DNA of 43,556 nt from an uncultured Collinsella sp. Lineage in GTDB: Bacteria; Actinomycetota; Coriobacteriia; Coriobacteriales; Coriobacteriaceae. Positions 6,241 to 14,086 of this stretch are shown here, one piece after another. The position numbers were made by a program, and so were the translations under genes. Within the stretch, counting starts at the first letter, position 1. Every line of letters begins with the position of its first letter. The DNA is taken from positions 1 through 43,556 of the forward strand of contig UQNC01000014.1 of the NCBI GenBank assembly GCA_900542175.1. The letters are read 5' to 3'. The notes under the pieces are model-generated. The model worked only from the letters and a program-made list of their open reading frames with translations. It was not told where the DNA came from and searched no databases.

Positions 6241-7155
6241 CTACTCCTCCCCCATGAGCTCGCCGGCATTGCGGCGCAGCCACTCAAAGCACAGCGCGGT
6301 GGTCGCCTGGGCCACATTGAGACTCTCGGTCATGCCGCGCTGGGGAAGCTTGGTCAAAAAGTCGCATTTCTCGAGCACCAGGCGCGAGATGCCGTCGCCC
6401 TCGGAGCCCATGACGAGCGCAACGCGGCCCTCAAAGGGAGCATCCCAGCAGCTGCCCTCGGCGTGCTCGGAAGCACCGCCCACCCAAAAGCCAGCAGCCT
6501 TGAGGTCGTCGAGCGCTCGAGCGATGTTGGGAACCTGTGCGATGGGCAGATGCATAACGGCACCAGCAGAGGTTTTGTAGCTGCCCACGGTCACACCGGC
6601 GGCGCGCTTGTTGGCAATGATGACGCCCGCCGCGCCCACGACCTCGGCAGAGCGCACGATGGCACCAAAGTTACCGTCGTCGGTCACATGGTCGAGTACG
6701 ACGACGAGCGCCGGGCCGTCACCCGCGCGGTCAAGGATATCGGCGACGTCCGCATAGGGGAAATTACCCACCTCGAGCGCAATGCCCTGATGAGCGCCAT
6801 GGCTCGACAGCGCATCGAGCTGCGCGCGCGGCACATACTTAATGCGGACACCCGCGGCGTTGAGGTCATCGACCAGACGAGACAAAGCAGCATCGCGCTC
6901 CCCGCCCTCGGCGATGAGCGCGCACTTGATGGGAAAACCAGTGCGCAGCGCCTCGGCGGCAGCACGACGACCTTCGATAAACTCGCCCTTGGGAGCCTGG
7001 ACAGCGTCGCGGTTGCGATCGCGCTGCGGGCGAGCAGCCTGTGAGCGCTCGCGCTGGCCCTTGGGAGCGGCAGCGCAATCATTGCGGCGAATCGGACGCG
7101 AGCCAGAAGCAGCCTGCTTGCCACCACGCGGAGCACGCTTGCGATTGTCGGCCAT
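6241..7155 (-). CDS. rlmB: 23S rRNA (guanosine-2'-O)-methyltransferase RlmB-like (TrmH/SpoU family)
   Basis: A SpoU-class methyltransferase that uses S-adenosylmethionine, most likely for 2'-O-methylation of G2251 in 23S rRNA. The 304-residue protein begins with about 60 basic, disordered residues. A substrate-binding domain follows from about residue 60 (EFIEGRRAAAEAL), then the trefoil-knot catalytic domain with its three SpoU motifs: DNFGAIVRSAEVVGA, ALVMGSEGDGISRL and ESLNVAQATTAL. Another TrmH-family target cannot be ruled out from sequence alone. Its order with cysS upstream and yacP downstream matches Bacillus cysS-mrnC-yacO-yacP; the mrnC gene is absent here. Confidence 0.9.
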   Translation of the reverse strand: MADNRKRAPRGGKQAASGSRPIRRNDCAAAPKGQRERSQAARPQRDRNRDAVQAPKGEFIEGRRAAAEALRTGFPIKCALIAEGGERDAALSRLVDDLNAAGVRIKYVPRAQLDALSSHGAHQGIALEVGNFPYADVADILDRAGDGPALVVVLDHVTDDGNFGAIVRSAEVVGAAGVIIANKRAAGVTVGSYKTSAGAVMHLPIAQVPNIARALDDLKAAGFWVGGASEHAEGSCWDAPFEGRVALVMGSEGDGISRLVLEKCDFLTKLPQRGMTESLNVAQATTALCFEWLRRNAGELMGEE

Positions 7156-7200
7156 AAAACGGCCTCCTTAACACAATTATCAAACGAAACAAATAGACCA

Positions 7201-7297
7201 ACCGCCCGAGGTGCGACAGATTGCCTTGAAAGAGGAGGACATAGACCTTAAGGTCATGCCCGACGATTGAAAGGCAAGGTGCCGTGGCTCGGGCGGT
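7201..7297 (+). repeat. Folded intergenic element, copy A
   Basis: Outer stem ACCGCCCGAG/CTCGGGCGGT (7201-7210/7288-7297). A GA/GG internal loop (7219-7220/7278-7279) lies below the stem TTGCCTT/AAGGCAA. GAAA/TTGA then flanks an apical palindrome GACCTTAAGGTC. Copies B (7304-7403) and C (20447-20545) share the plan with different stem sequences. It lies between cysS and rlmB. Confidence 0.7.
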
Positions 7298-7303
7298 CGG
7301 TAC

Positions 7304-7403
7304 GGGTTTTCCAAGTGCCCGAGATTGCCGTGAAAGAGGAGCGACGCGTACTTGAGTACGCGAGCGACGGTTTGAACGGCAAGGTCGGGTGCTTGGGAAA
7401 CCC
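7304..7403 (+). repeat. Folded intergenic element, copy B
   Basis: Outer interrupted stem GGGTTT...CCAAG...CCCGA pairs with TCGGG...CTTGG...AAACCC. Then come a GA/GG internal loop (7323-7324/7383-7384), the stem TTGCCGT/ACGGCAA, GAAA/TTGA, and an apical palindrome CGCGTACT/AGTACGCG. It ends 8 nt from the cysS stop. Compared with copy A, stem bases change in pairs while the loops are kept. Confidence 0.7.
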
Positions 7404-7410
7404 GCGGGGA

Positions 7411-8877
7411 TTAGAGAGTCTTAATACGAGTGCCGGCGGCAGTATCTTCAATCGTCAGGCCCAGGTCCTTGAGCTGGTCGCGGATGGCGTCGGCCAGATC
7501 CCAGTTCTTGGCGGCACGGGCCTCGGCGCGGGCCTCGAGAATCTTGGCGGCGGCCTCGTCCACGTCGTCGCCCGTGTAGGCGACCAGGCCGGCGGCAACG
7601 CCCAGCAGACCCAGCGGCAGCTCGACCTTGGGCTCGGGGAGCTCAACGCCAAACGTATCGAGCAGCTCGGCCAGCGTATCGGCAGCAGCCAGGACTGCGG
7701 CCTTGTCGGCAGCGTCGCCCGCCTGCTCCAGGTACTGGTTGCACTCGGTCACAAAGCCAAAGACAGCACCCATGGCACCGGCAGTGTTAAAGTCGTCGTC
7801 CATGCACTCCTTAAAGGCGGCACGGGCCTCGGCGGCCTTAGCGGCAAACGCCTCGGATGCTGCCTCATCGGCATCGGCCGTCGCATGGTTCGCGGCCCAG
7901 CGCAGGTTCTCGACCGTACCGGCAATGCGTGTGAGCGAGTTCTCGGCACCATCCAGACGCTCCCAGGAGAAGTCAAGCGGCGAGCGATAACTCGTCTGCA
8001 GCATCAGCAGGCGCAGGGCCGCGGCAGAGTGCTGTTCGAGCACCTCGGCCAGCGTAAAGAAGTTTCCGAGCGACTTGGACATCTTCTCGCCGTCGACCAG
8101 CAGCATGCCCGTGTGCATCCAGGTGTTGGAGAAGCCCTGGTGCCAGGCGCAGGTGGCCTGAGCGCACTCGTTCTCGTGATGCGGGAAGGCAAGGTCGGAG
8201 CCGCCGCCGTGGATGTCGATCGGAGTGCCCAGGTAGCGATGCACCATGGCGGCGCACTCGGTGTGCCAACCGGGACGGCCTTCGCCCCAGGGGCTCGGCC
8301 AGCTGGGTTCGCCGGGCTTAGCGGCCTTCCACAGGGCAAAGTCGAGCGGATCGTTCTTGTCCTCGTTCTCCTCGATGCGCGCGCCAACCATAAGGTCGTC
8401 GATGTTGCGGCCCGAGACCTGACCATAGTTGGGATCGCTGCGCACGGCAAAGTACACATCGCCGTTATCGGCTGCGTAAGCGTGGCCCTGCTCGATAAGC
8501 GTCTTGATCATGGCGATCATGGGGCCGATCTCCTTGGTGGCGCGGGGGCGCACATCGGGATCGAGCACGTTGGCGGCGCGCATGACGCCGATAAACTTGT
8601 CGGAGAACTCCGTCGCGACCTCGGCGGCCGTTCGGCCCTGCTCGTTGGCGCGCTTGATGATCTTGTCATCGACATCGGTGAGGTTCTGGGCGAACGTGAC
8701 CTCGTAGCCGCTCGCGATGAGCCAGCGACGAATCACGTCAAAGCTGATGAACGTGCGGGCATTGCCGATGTGGATGTTGTCGTAGACCGTGGGGCCGCAC
8801 ACGTACATGCGGACCTTGCCGGACTCGATGGGCTGGAACTCTTCCTTTTTATGGGTAGCGTTGTTGTAGATACGCAT
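7411..8877 (-). CDS. cysS: Cysteinyl-tRNA synthetase
   Basis: A class Ia synthetase that charges tRNA-Cys in the cytoplasm. The 488-residue protein has the HIGH-type motif HIGN at residues 36-39 and the KMSKS loop at 265-269. Zinc-site residues are C27, the Cys in WHTECAAM (near 208) and the HHENE motif (near 233-237). A helical C-terminal DALR-type region follows. The length fits the family. The gene starts 3 nt after the ispF stop and lies within a disA-ispD-ispF-cysS-rlmB-yacP run. Two folded repeat elements follow the stop codon. Confidence 0.97.
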   Translation of the reverse strand: MRIYNNATHKKEEFQPIESGKVRMYVCGPTVYDNIHIGNARTFISFDVIRRWLIASGYEVTFAQNLTDVDDKIIKRANEQGRTAAEVATEFSDKFIGVMRAANVLDPDVRPRATKEIGPMIAMIKTLIEQGHAYAADNGDVYFAVRSDPNYGQVSGRNIDDLMVGARIEENEDKNDPLDFALWKAAKPGEPSWPSPWGEGRPGWHTECAAMVHRYLGTPIDIHGGGSDLAFPHHENECAQATCAWHQGFSNTWMHTGMLLVDGEKMSKSLGNFFTLAEVLEQHSAAALRLLMLQTSYRSPLDFSWERLDGAENSLTRIAGTVENLRWAANHATADADEAASEAFAAKAAEARAAFKECMDDDFNTAGAMGAVFGFVTECNQYLEQAGDAADKAAVLAAADTLAELLDTFGVELPEPKVELPLGLLGVAAGLVAYTGDDVDEAAAKILEARAEARAAKNWDLADAIRDQLKDLGLTIEDTAAGTRIKTL

Positions 8878-8880
8878 TCG

Positions 8881-9375
8881 TTACTCCTTAACGGTTTTCT
8901 GTAGCAGGCAGACGGCCCAGGCACCGATTCCCTCGCCCTGGCCTTCCCAACCGAGCTTTTCGGTCGTAGTGGCGGCGACGCCCACGTTTTCGACGTCGAC
9001 GCCCAGGGCATGGGCAAGGTTGGCGCGCATGGCATCGCGGTGCGGGGTGATCTTGGGTTGCTGACAGGCAATGGTGCAATCGGCATCGACAAACTCGAAG
9101 CCCAGTTCGCGCGCGTAGTCCATCACGCGAGCGAGCAGCACCATCGAATCGGCACCCTCATAGGCGGGGTCGGTATCGGGGAATAGCTTGCCGATGTCTC
9201 CCCCGCGGCAGGCGCCCAGAATGGCGTCGGCCAAGGCGTGCGCGAGCACATCGGCATCCGAGTGGCCCAGCAGGCCGCGCTCGTAGGGAATGTCAACACC
9301 GCCGATGATACATCGACGCCCCTCCACCAGACGGTGGACGTCGTAGCCATGGCCAATGCGCAGGTTACTGAACAT
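8881..9375 (-). CDS. ispF: 2-C-methyl-D-erythritol 2,4-cyclodiphosphate synthase
   Basis: IspF catalyses step five of the non-mevalonate (MEP) pathway, cyclising CDP-ME-2-phosphate to MEcPP with loss of CMP. The 164-residue protein starts MFSNLRIGHGYDVHRL, with the metal ligands D12 and H14, and H38 in LLGHSDADVL. The motifs ITPHRDAMR and GVAATTTEKLG are present. I chose the ATG at 9375 because GAGAGGA lies 9 nt upstream and homologues begin near the RIGHGYD motif. The start overlaps the end of ispD by 11 nt, so the two are translationally coupled. Confidence 0.95.
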   Translation of the reverse strand: MFSNLRIGHGYDVHRLVEGRRCIIGGVDIPYERGLLGHSDADVLAHALADAILGACRGGDIGKLFPDTDPAYEGADSMVLLARVMDYARELGFEFVDADCTIACQQPKITPHRDAMRANLAHALGVDVENVGVAATTTEKLGWEGQGEGIGAWAVCLLQKTVKE

Positions 9376-10093
9376 GGGGAAGGTCCTCTCCCTCGGCCAT
9401 ACGGCCAAGCAGAATCGCGGTTACGGGACGAAGGTCCTCGGGCACCGTCACCTTTAGGTTGTCGCGTGGGCTCTGGACGCAGCGGACGCGCCCACCCATG
9501 CGCTCGACCAGCGATGAATCGTCGGTACCGATAAAGCCCTCGGCAATCGCCGCGGCGTGAGCGCGCTTCATGGCGTCGACGCTAAAGATCTGCGGCGTCT
9601 GCGCGGCCCAATAGAGCTCGCGCGGCGGCGTCTCGACGATGTTGTCGCCATCGACGATCTTGAGCGTATCGATCGCGGGCTGACCGCACACGACACCGTC
9701 GAGGGCACGGTCGCTCGCGAGCACGTCGATAGCGTGGTCGATAGCCTCGGTCGTAATGAGCGGACGGGCGCCGTCGTGGATGGCGACATATTCAAAGCCC
9801 GCCGGCACCGCGTGCACGCCGGCGCGGGTGGAATCCTGGCGGGTCTCGCCGGCATCGGCAAAGCTGATGGGCGTGCTATACGAATACGGGCTGATGGCCA
9901 GGCGGCGCATCTCGGCACGACGCTCGGCAGGGCAAACCACGACGATGTGGCCGACCTTATTGCTACGGTCAAATGCGCGGATGGACCAGCTCATAAGCGG
10001 ACGACCCGCTACATTGACGAGCTGTTTGCCACCGGGGTTACCAAAGCGCTGGCCGCTGCCACCGGCAACGACCACGGCGCATACGGGCGCCAT
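9365..10093 (-). CDS. ispD: 2-C-methyl-D-erythritol 4-phosphate cytidylyltransferase
   Basis: IspD catalyses the third step of the MEP pathway, joining MEP and CTP to give CDP-ME. The 242-residue protein has the nucleotide-binding start AVVVAGGSGQRFG (about residues 6-18) with a following Lys. It also has the motifs IHDGARPLI and the C-terminal VTVPEDL, all standard for IspD. The ATG overlaps the disA stop by one base (TAATG), so translation is coupled. IspE is encoded about 14 kb away in this window. Confidence 0.95.
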   Translation of the reverse strand: MAPVCAVVVAGGSGQRFGNPGGKQLVNVAGRPLMSWSIRAFDRSNKVGHIVVVCPAERRAEMRRLAISPYSYSTPISFADAGETRQDSTRAGVHAVPAGFEYVAIHDGARPLITTEAIDHAIDVLASDRALDGVVCGQPAIDTLKIVDGDNIVETPPRELYWAAQTPQIFSVDAMKRAHAAAIAEGFIGTDDSSLVERMGGRVRCVQSPRDNLKVTVPEDLRPVTAILLGRMAEGEDLPHVQ

Positions 10094-11160
10094 TATGCGT
10101 TCCCCTGTTTGGTGCCCTTCATGCGGTACAGGGAGTCCGCAAGAATGGCAGGGTTGTTAACGCCAAAGTCGCCCAGGCGCTCCGGATCCTCGCTGATGTC
10201 GTCCATGAGCTCCTGCAGCGATCCATACTCGTCGACGATTTTCTCGGCCACGCCGTCGCGCACGACGGACACGCGCGAAAGCGTGCGCAGGCCCAGCGGT
10301 GTCATGACGGAGTCCTCGTCCAGGTCGTCGTAACCCAGAACCGCCGCCACATGCTGCGGGTCGGACAAGTCCTTGGGCGTCATACGGCTCAGGTTGGCGC
10401 GGATCTTTTCGGCATTGGCCTCGGAAGAATCGCTCGCGTAGTCGCGAATCATCAGGTCGTACTCGGTATCCATGCTGGAGCCGGCGAGCTGCTCGAGCTG
10501 CATCTGCACGAGCTTGCCCTGGTTGCCCAACTTGACAATGCAATCCTTAAGCTCAGTCTTTGCCTGCTGCATGATCTCGAAACTCGAGAAAATGCCGGTG
10601 ATGTCGGCGAGCGTAACGTAGTCGTCGAGCTCGAGGGCCGTCAGGCGCAGCAGGGAGCGATCGAGCGACTGACGGGTAGTCTGGAGCGTGGCGACGAGCT
10701 GGTTGACCGAGCTCATGATGGTGGTGACGGGCTGGATCTCGTAGCTCTTGCCGTGGACGTACACGTTGACGACGGCACGACGAGCCGAAACCGAGATCAC
10801 GATGGCGTCGGTGAGCACCGACATGCGAGCGGCAGTACGGTGACGCATGCCCGTTTCACTCGTGGCGAGCGAGGGATCGGGATTGAGGTGGAAGTTGGCG
10901 CGCAGGATCTGGGTGAGGTCGCCATCGATGACGATGGCACCGTCCATCTTGGAAAGCTCGAACAGGCGGTTCGAGGTAAACGAAATGTTGAGCGGGAAGC
11001 CGTCGTTACCGGCAGCGAGTACGTTTTCGGTGTCGCCGACGCAGATAAGAGCGCCCAGGTGACCAGCAATGATCATGTCGAGGGCGGTGCGGATCGGCTG
11101 GCCGGGGGCAGTCAGGCGAATAGCCTGTTCCATACGCTTTTGCAGCTCGTTCTTATCCAA
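10093..11160 (-). CDS. disA: DNA integrity scanning diadenylate cyclase DisA
   Basis: DisA makes cyclic di-AMP from two ATP and scans DNA for branched structures, halting synthesis when it meets damage. The 355-residue protein has the DAC domain with the motifs DGA (residues 73-75) and RHRTA (106-110). A long helical spine follows (about 150-280), then a helix-hairpin-helix DNA-binding tail (about 290-350). The length matches the family. In Bacillus disA lies between clpC-radA and ispD; here clpC is about 4.6 kb away and radA is not between them. No other c-di-AMP gene is in the window. Confidence 0.96.
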   Translation of the reverse strand: MDKNELQKRMEQAIRLTAPGQPIRTALDMIIAGHLGALICVGDTENVLAAGNDGFPLNISFTSNRLFELSKMDGAIVIDGDLTQILRANFHLNPDPSLATSETGMRHRTAARMSVLTDAIVISVSARRAVVNVYVHGKSYEIQPVTTIMSSVNQLVATLQTTRQSLDRSLLRLTALELDDYVTLADITGIFSSFEIMQQAKTELKDCIVKLGNQGKLVQMQLEQLAGSSMDTEYDLMIRDYASDSSEANAEKIRANLSRMTPKDLSDPQHVAAVLGYDDLDEDSVMTPLGLRTLSRVSVVRDGVAEKIVDEYGSLQELMDDISEDPERLGDFGVNNPAILADSLYRMKGTKQGNA

Positions 11161-11330
11161 GGCATCGCTCCCATCGTATACGCTCCATAAACGCTAAATA
11201 GTTTCTCACGGTTTGCCCCCGCAGCGCTTGCGAAATCCGATGCTTACAGAATGAGCGAACACCGCTGGGGTAGTCAAAAGAGCCCCAACCCAAATGAGCT
11301 GCTTATGTGGTAGCATCGGGATTCACATGA

Positions 11331-11465
11331 ATGAGGGAGTAGTCGCGTGACCGGGTTCGCCTCCGGTGGCGCGGTAAGTCAACACACTGGCCGATGCGGC
11401 CTGGCTTGCCTTAATGAACGAGACTCGTGGCTGTGCGCGCAACGCGTACGCCACGGGTCTTTTTT
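11331..11465 (+). ncRNA. yybP-ykoY manganese riboswitch with terminator platform
   Basis: The leader of mntP carries the yybP-ykoY hallmarks: GGGAGTAG (11335-11342) on the 5' side, the GTCAACA element (11378-11384) and ACGAGAC (11419-11425) on the 3' side. P1 can form from ATGAG (11331-11335) and CTCGT (11425-11429). CTCGT is also part of the terminator stem GACTCGTGGC/GCCACGGGTC (11422-11459) that ends in six T. Mn2+ stabilising P1 would block the terminator and turn mntP on. That ligand response is known for the family and inferred here. Confidence 0.87.
11422..11465 (+). terminator. Riboswitch terminator before mntP
   Basis: The 10-bp stem GACTCGTGGC/GCCACGGGTC (one G-T pair) is followed by TTTTTT. 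Its left arm overlaps the P1 stem of the riboswitch, so the two folds exclude each other. Confidence 0.88.
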
Positions 11466-11518
11466 GTTACTCCCCCAAGAGGTACACGCGGGCCCGCCCG
11501 CAGAGAGGGAGTCAGACT

Positions 11519-12097
11519 ATGGGACTCGCAGAGCTCGTGCTGCTCGCCGTTGGCCTTTCGATGGACGCCTTTGCCGTATCCATCTGCAAGGGCCTTGGCA
11601 TGAAGAAGATCGACCTTAAAGTCGCCGCGGTGCTCGGCCTGTTCTTTGGCGGCTTTCAGGCCGGCATGCCCGTAATCGGATGGGCGCTTGGCAGTCAATT
11701 CATGGGCATCATCGGACCCATCGACCATTGGATCGCCTTTATCCTTTTGGCCTTTATCGGCGGCAAAATGCTGTGGGAAGCCTTTACCGAGGACGAGAAT
11801 GAAGGCGACGGCAAGGATGCCGAAAAGATTGACCTGGGCGAGTACCTGATCCTCGCCATCGCCACCTCAATCGACGCCCTAGCCGTAGGCATCTCATTTG
11901 CGGCGCTCTCGGTTGACATCGTTCCCGCTGTATCGCTTATCGGCGTCACAACGTTTATCTTCTCCGTCGCCGGCGTAGCGATCGGCCACACCTTTGGCGC
12001 GCGCTACGAAAAACCTGCCACCATCGTGGGCGGCATCGTGCTCATCCTCATCGGACTTAAGATCTTGCTTGAGCATCTGGGGATTTTGGCGCTGTAA
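11519..12097 (+). CDS. mntP: Manganese efflux pump MntP
   Basis: A small inner-membrane exporter that protects against excess Mn2+. The 192-residue protein has six predicted membrane segments in two related halves. The signature LSMDAFAVSICKGLGMKK is near residues 12-29 and its counterpart TSIDALAVGISFA is in the second half; the intramembrane Asp residues are thought to carry the ion. An acidic loop (EDENEGDGKD) lies between the halves. The ATG at 11519 has GAGGGAG about 7 nt upstream. The in-frame upstream ATG at 11414 lies inside the riboswitch and is rejected. It is transcribed away from disA. Confidence 0.94.
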   Translation: MGLAELVLLAVGLSMDAFAVSICKGLGMKKIDLKVAAVLGLFFGGFQAGMPVIGWALGSQFMGIIGPIDHWIAFILLAFIGGKMLWEAFTEDENEGDGKDAEKIDLGEYLILAIATSIDALAVGISFAALSVDIVPAVSLIGVTTFIFSVAGVAIGHTFGARYEKPATIVGGIVLILIGLKILLEHLGILAL

Positions 12098-12138
12098 CGC
12101 CAAACACAATCGCTCAAAACTCAACGCCAGTACAAGGC

Positions 12139-12210
12139 CTCATGCAAAGTTTTGCATGAGACCTTTTCGTGCAGACTTTTGCATGTCATACTGATATGCA
12201 AAAGTCTGCA
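12139..12210 (+). promoter_or_regulatory. hipBA operator and promoter region
   Basis: Two inverted repeats built from the half-site ATGCAAA lie just before hipB. O1 is CTCATGCAAA-GT-TTTGCATGAG (12139-12160). O2 has perfect 15-bp arms TGCAGACTTTTGCAT (12170-12184) and ATGCAAAAGTCTGCA (12196-12210) around 11 nt. An extended -10 (TGT-CATACT, 12184-12192) lies in and beside the O2 spacer, so bound antitoxin would cover the promoter. HipB-type autoregulation is known; that these are its sites is inferred. Confidence 0.75.
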
Positions 12211-12224
12211 TGTTGGAGATCGCC

Positions 12225-12656
12225 ATGGATACCCTTCCCATCACCACACCACGCCAAGCTGGCATCTATGTGCGTCAGGCACGCGAGTCGCAGGAAATCA
12301 CCCGTGCGGCCCTCGCTAAAAAAGCCGGCGTTTCGGAGCGCCTGCTCGCATCGCTCGAGCTAGGAGACGCCACGGGTATTCGGCTCGACAAGTTACTGAC
12401 CGTCTTTAACGCACTCGGCATAGGTCTCTTTGCGCAAAGCGATAACGACTCCATCGCATCGCCCTCCGAACATCCGACGACGATAGCGGACTTCCCTATC
12501 GCGAACTCGAATGCCCTGCCAAAGCCAAGCGTAGGCAGACGACCCGCCCGACAAGGAACGCCATCTTCCTATGGTGCCCTGCTGGCCCAAATCGCAGCCG
12601 AGCAAGGCCTTTCCGACACTTCAGACCTCTCCTTTGGCTGTAAGGTTGTGAAATAA
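12225..12656 (+). CDS. HipB-like antitoxin, Xre-family DNA-binding protein
   Basis: The 143-residue protein has an N-terminal Cro/C1-type helix-turn-helix (about residues 12-70; YVRQARESQEITRAALAKKA then GVSERLLASLELGD). This resembles HipB, the antitoxin that binds HipA and represses the operon. It is longer than E. coli HipB (88 residues) owing to a roughly 70-residue Ser/Pro-rich tail ending SFGCKVVK. The ATG at 12225 has GGAG 8 nt upstream; an ATG at 12210 is in frame but has no ribosome site. Its stop abuts the hipA start with no gap. Two large palindromes precede it. Confidence 0.85.
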   Translation: MDTLPITTPRQAGIYVRQARESQEITRAALAKKAGVSERLLASLELGDATGIRLDKLLTVFNALGIGLFAQSDNDSIASPSEHPTTIADFPIANSNALPKPSVGRRPARQGTPSSYGALLAQIAAEQGLSDTSDLSFGCKVVK

Positions 12657-13961
12657 ATGGCAGAGATGGAGCTTGCGACCCTCATTTGTGGCGAAATCGC
12701 AGGCACTCTCCGGCAAGACGAGCATGGACTCTGCAGCTTTGTATACGCCCCAACCTATCGCGGAGCACCACTATCGCTTACAATGCCGCTTTCCAATCGC
12801 ACGTATGGCCATAACATCGTCCGCCCGTTCCTATTTGGCCTTTTGCCCGACAGCCAAGAGCAGCGTCGCGCTATTGCCGCCGAGCATGACGTTGCATCCA
12901 ACAACCCCGTCGCCCTCTTGTGCCATATCGGTCTTGACTGCGCGGGGGCCGTTCAGTTTTGTCGAACCGATCAATTAGGCGCCGCCCGCGGCAGGGTCTC
13001 GGCATACCGCCCGCTTACCAATTCTCAAATCGCTCACAAGCTCAAAGCAATTCGCGATGACGAAAGAGAGACATGGATGGGCTCCAACGAAAGCTGGTCC
13101 CTGGGCGGCAACCAAGGCAAATTTGCACTAGCTTGGCATGATGGCCAATGGTGCGAATGTCTAGGGTCATCCCCCACTACCCATATCTTCAAAAATGGTG
13201 TCGTTGGGTTCAAACATCAGGCCTTAAACGAATTCGCCTGCATGAAAACGGCTCGGCGTGTTGGCATTCCAACTGCCAACGTCTCCTATTGCACATTTGA
13301 AGACGAAGCCGCGCTCGTCGTTGAACGGTACGACAGAATGGTCAATAGCAGCGGAAATATCGAAAGGCTGCATCAGGAGGACTTTTGCCAGGCGCTCGGT
13401 GTATTGCCAAGCCAGAAATACACCGCCGACGGAGGACCAACCACGCGAGACATCCAAGAACGACTGATTAACACAGTCCCCCACCACATGAATCTTGTGC
13501 TTTTTACCTATATGTTGTTCTATAACGCCATTATCGGAGCGCCTGACGCACACGCTAAAAACTACTCGCTCATCCTAGGCAAAGGCACAAACGCAGCGCT
13601 CGCACCCATGTACGATGTCGCATCGGGCTTGGCGTACGAGCGTATGCGCCGCCGGGCGCGCCTTGCCATGAGCGTTGGCGGCGAAAATCGAGTGGGGCGC
13701 ATCGGTCCAGGCGCTATCCGCCGATACCACGGTATGGGCGACCCCGCGCTGGAGGCGGCGCTCACCGATGCCGGGCTATCCGAGAAGTTTTGCTTTGCGA
13801 CCATGATGGACCTCGCCTACGAGGTGCCCATTTGCATGGAAGAGATCATGGACGAATACGCCGACCTGCCCGGCATGGCGGACCTGCGCGAGCACATGCT
13901 CGGCCCCGTCCGCGAAAACTGCCAGCGCACCCTCGACCTCATCAAGGCGGATATGGGCTAG
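12657..13961 (+). CDS. HipA-like serine/threonine kinase toxin
   Basis: HipA of E. coli phosphorylates GltX and triggers dormancy; this 434-residue relative has the same length and motifs. Seen are the P-loop-like segment SLGGNQGKFAL with S148 in the autophosphorylation position, the ATP-site Lys K179 in HIFKN, the catalytic loop GAPDAHAKNYSL (D297, N302) and the metal-binding D320 in MYDVASG. All catalytic residues are present, so it looks active. It starts directly after the hipB TAA. Base composition looks lower in GC than the flanking core genes and it is on the opposite strand, which fits acquisition. The target is unknown. Confidence 0.88.
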   Translation: MAEMELATLICGEIAGTLRQDEHGLCSFVYAPTYRGAPLSLTMPLSNRTYGHNIVRPFLFGLLPDSQEQRRAIAAEHDVASNNPVALLCHIGLDCAGAVQFCRTDQLGAARGRVSAYRPLTNSQIAHKLKAIRDDERETWMGSNESWSLGGNQGKFALAWHDGQWCECLGSSPTTHIFKNGVVGFKHQALNEFACMKTARRVGIPTANVSYCTFEDEAALVVERYDRMVNSSGNIERLHQEDFCQALGVLPSQKYTADGGPTTRDIQERLINTVPHHMNLVLFTYMLFYNAIIGAPDAHAKNYSLILGKGTNAALAPMYDVASGLAYERMRRRARLAMSVGGENRVGRIGPGAIRRYHGMGDPALEAALTDAGLSEKFCFATMMDLAYEVPICMEEIMDEYADLPGMADLREHMLGPVRENCQRTLDLIKADMG

Positions 13962-13990
13962 GCGCCAATCAATCCACATTTCTTAAAAGA

Positions 13991-14030
13991 AGAGGGGGGC
14001 ACCCGTCGCAAAAGTTCGGATGCCCCCTCT
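13991..14030. terminator. Hairpin between hipA and pepD, possibly bidirectional
   Basis: A long GC-rich stem (AGAGGGGGGCA.../...TGCCCCCTCT) lies between two convergent genes, 29 nt past hipA and 56 nt past pepD. T-rich flanks are poor on both sides (TCTTCTTTTAAG on the minus strand), so efficiency is unclear. Confidence 0.6.
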
Positions 14031-14086
14031 CGTAATGTCATTTGCAATCCGCTAGCACGTGGCTCGAACTGCTGCTAGCGCGACCT

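Noticed and set aside
11414..11518. Upstream in-frame ATG extending mntP by 35 codons
   Set aside because: It lies within the riboswitch and its terminator, while the ATG at 11519 has a good ribosome site and the conserved family start.
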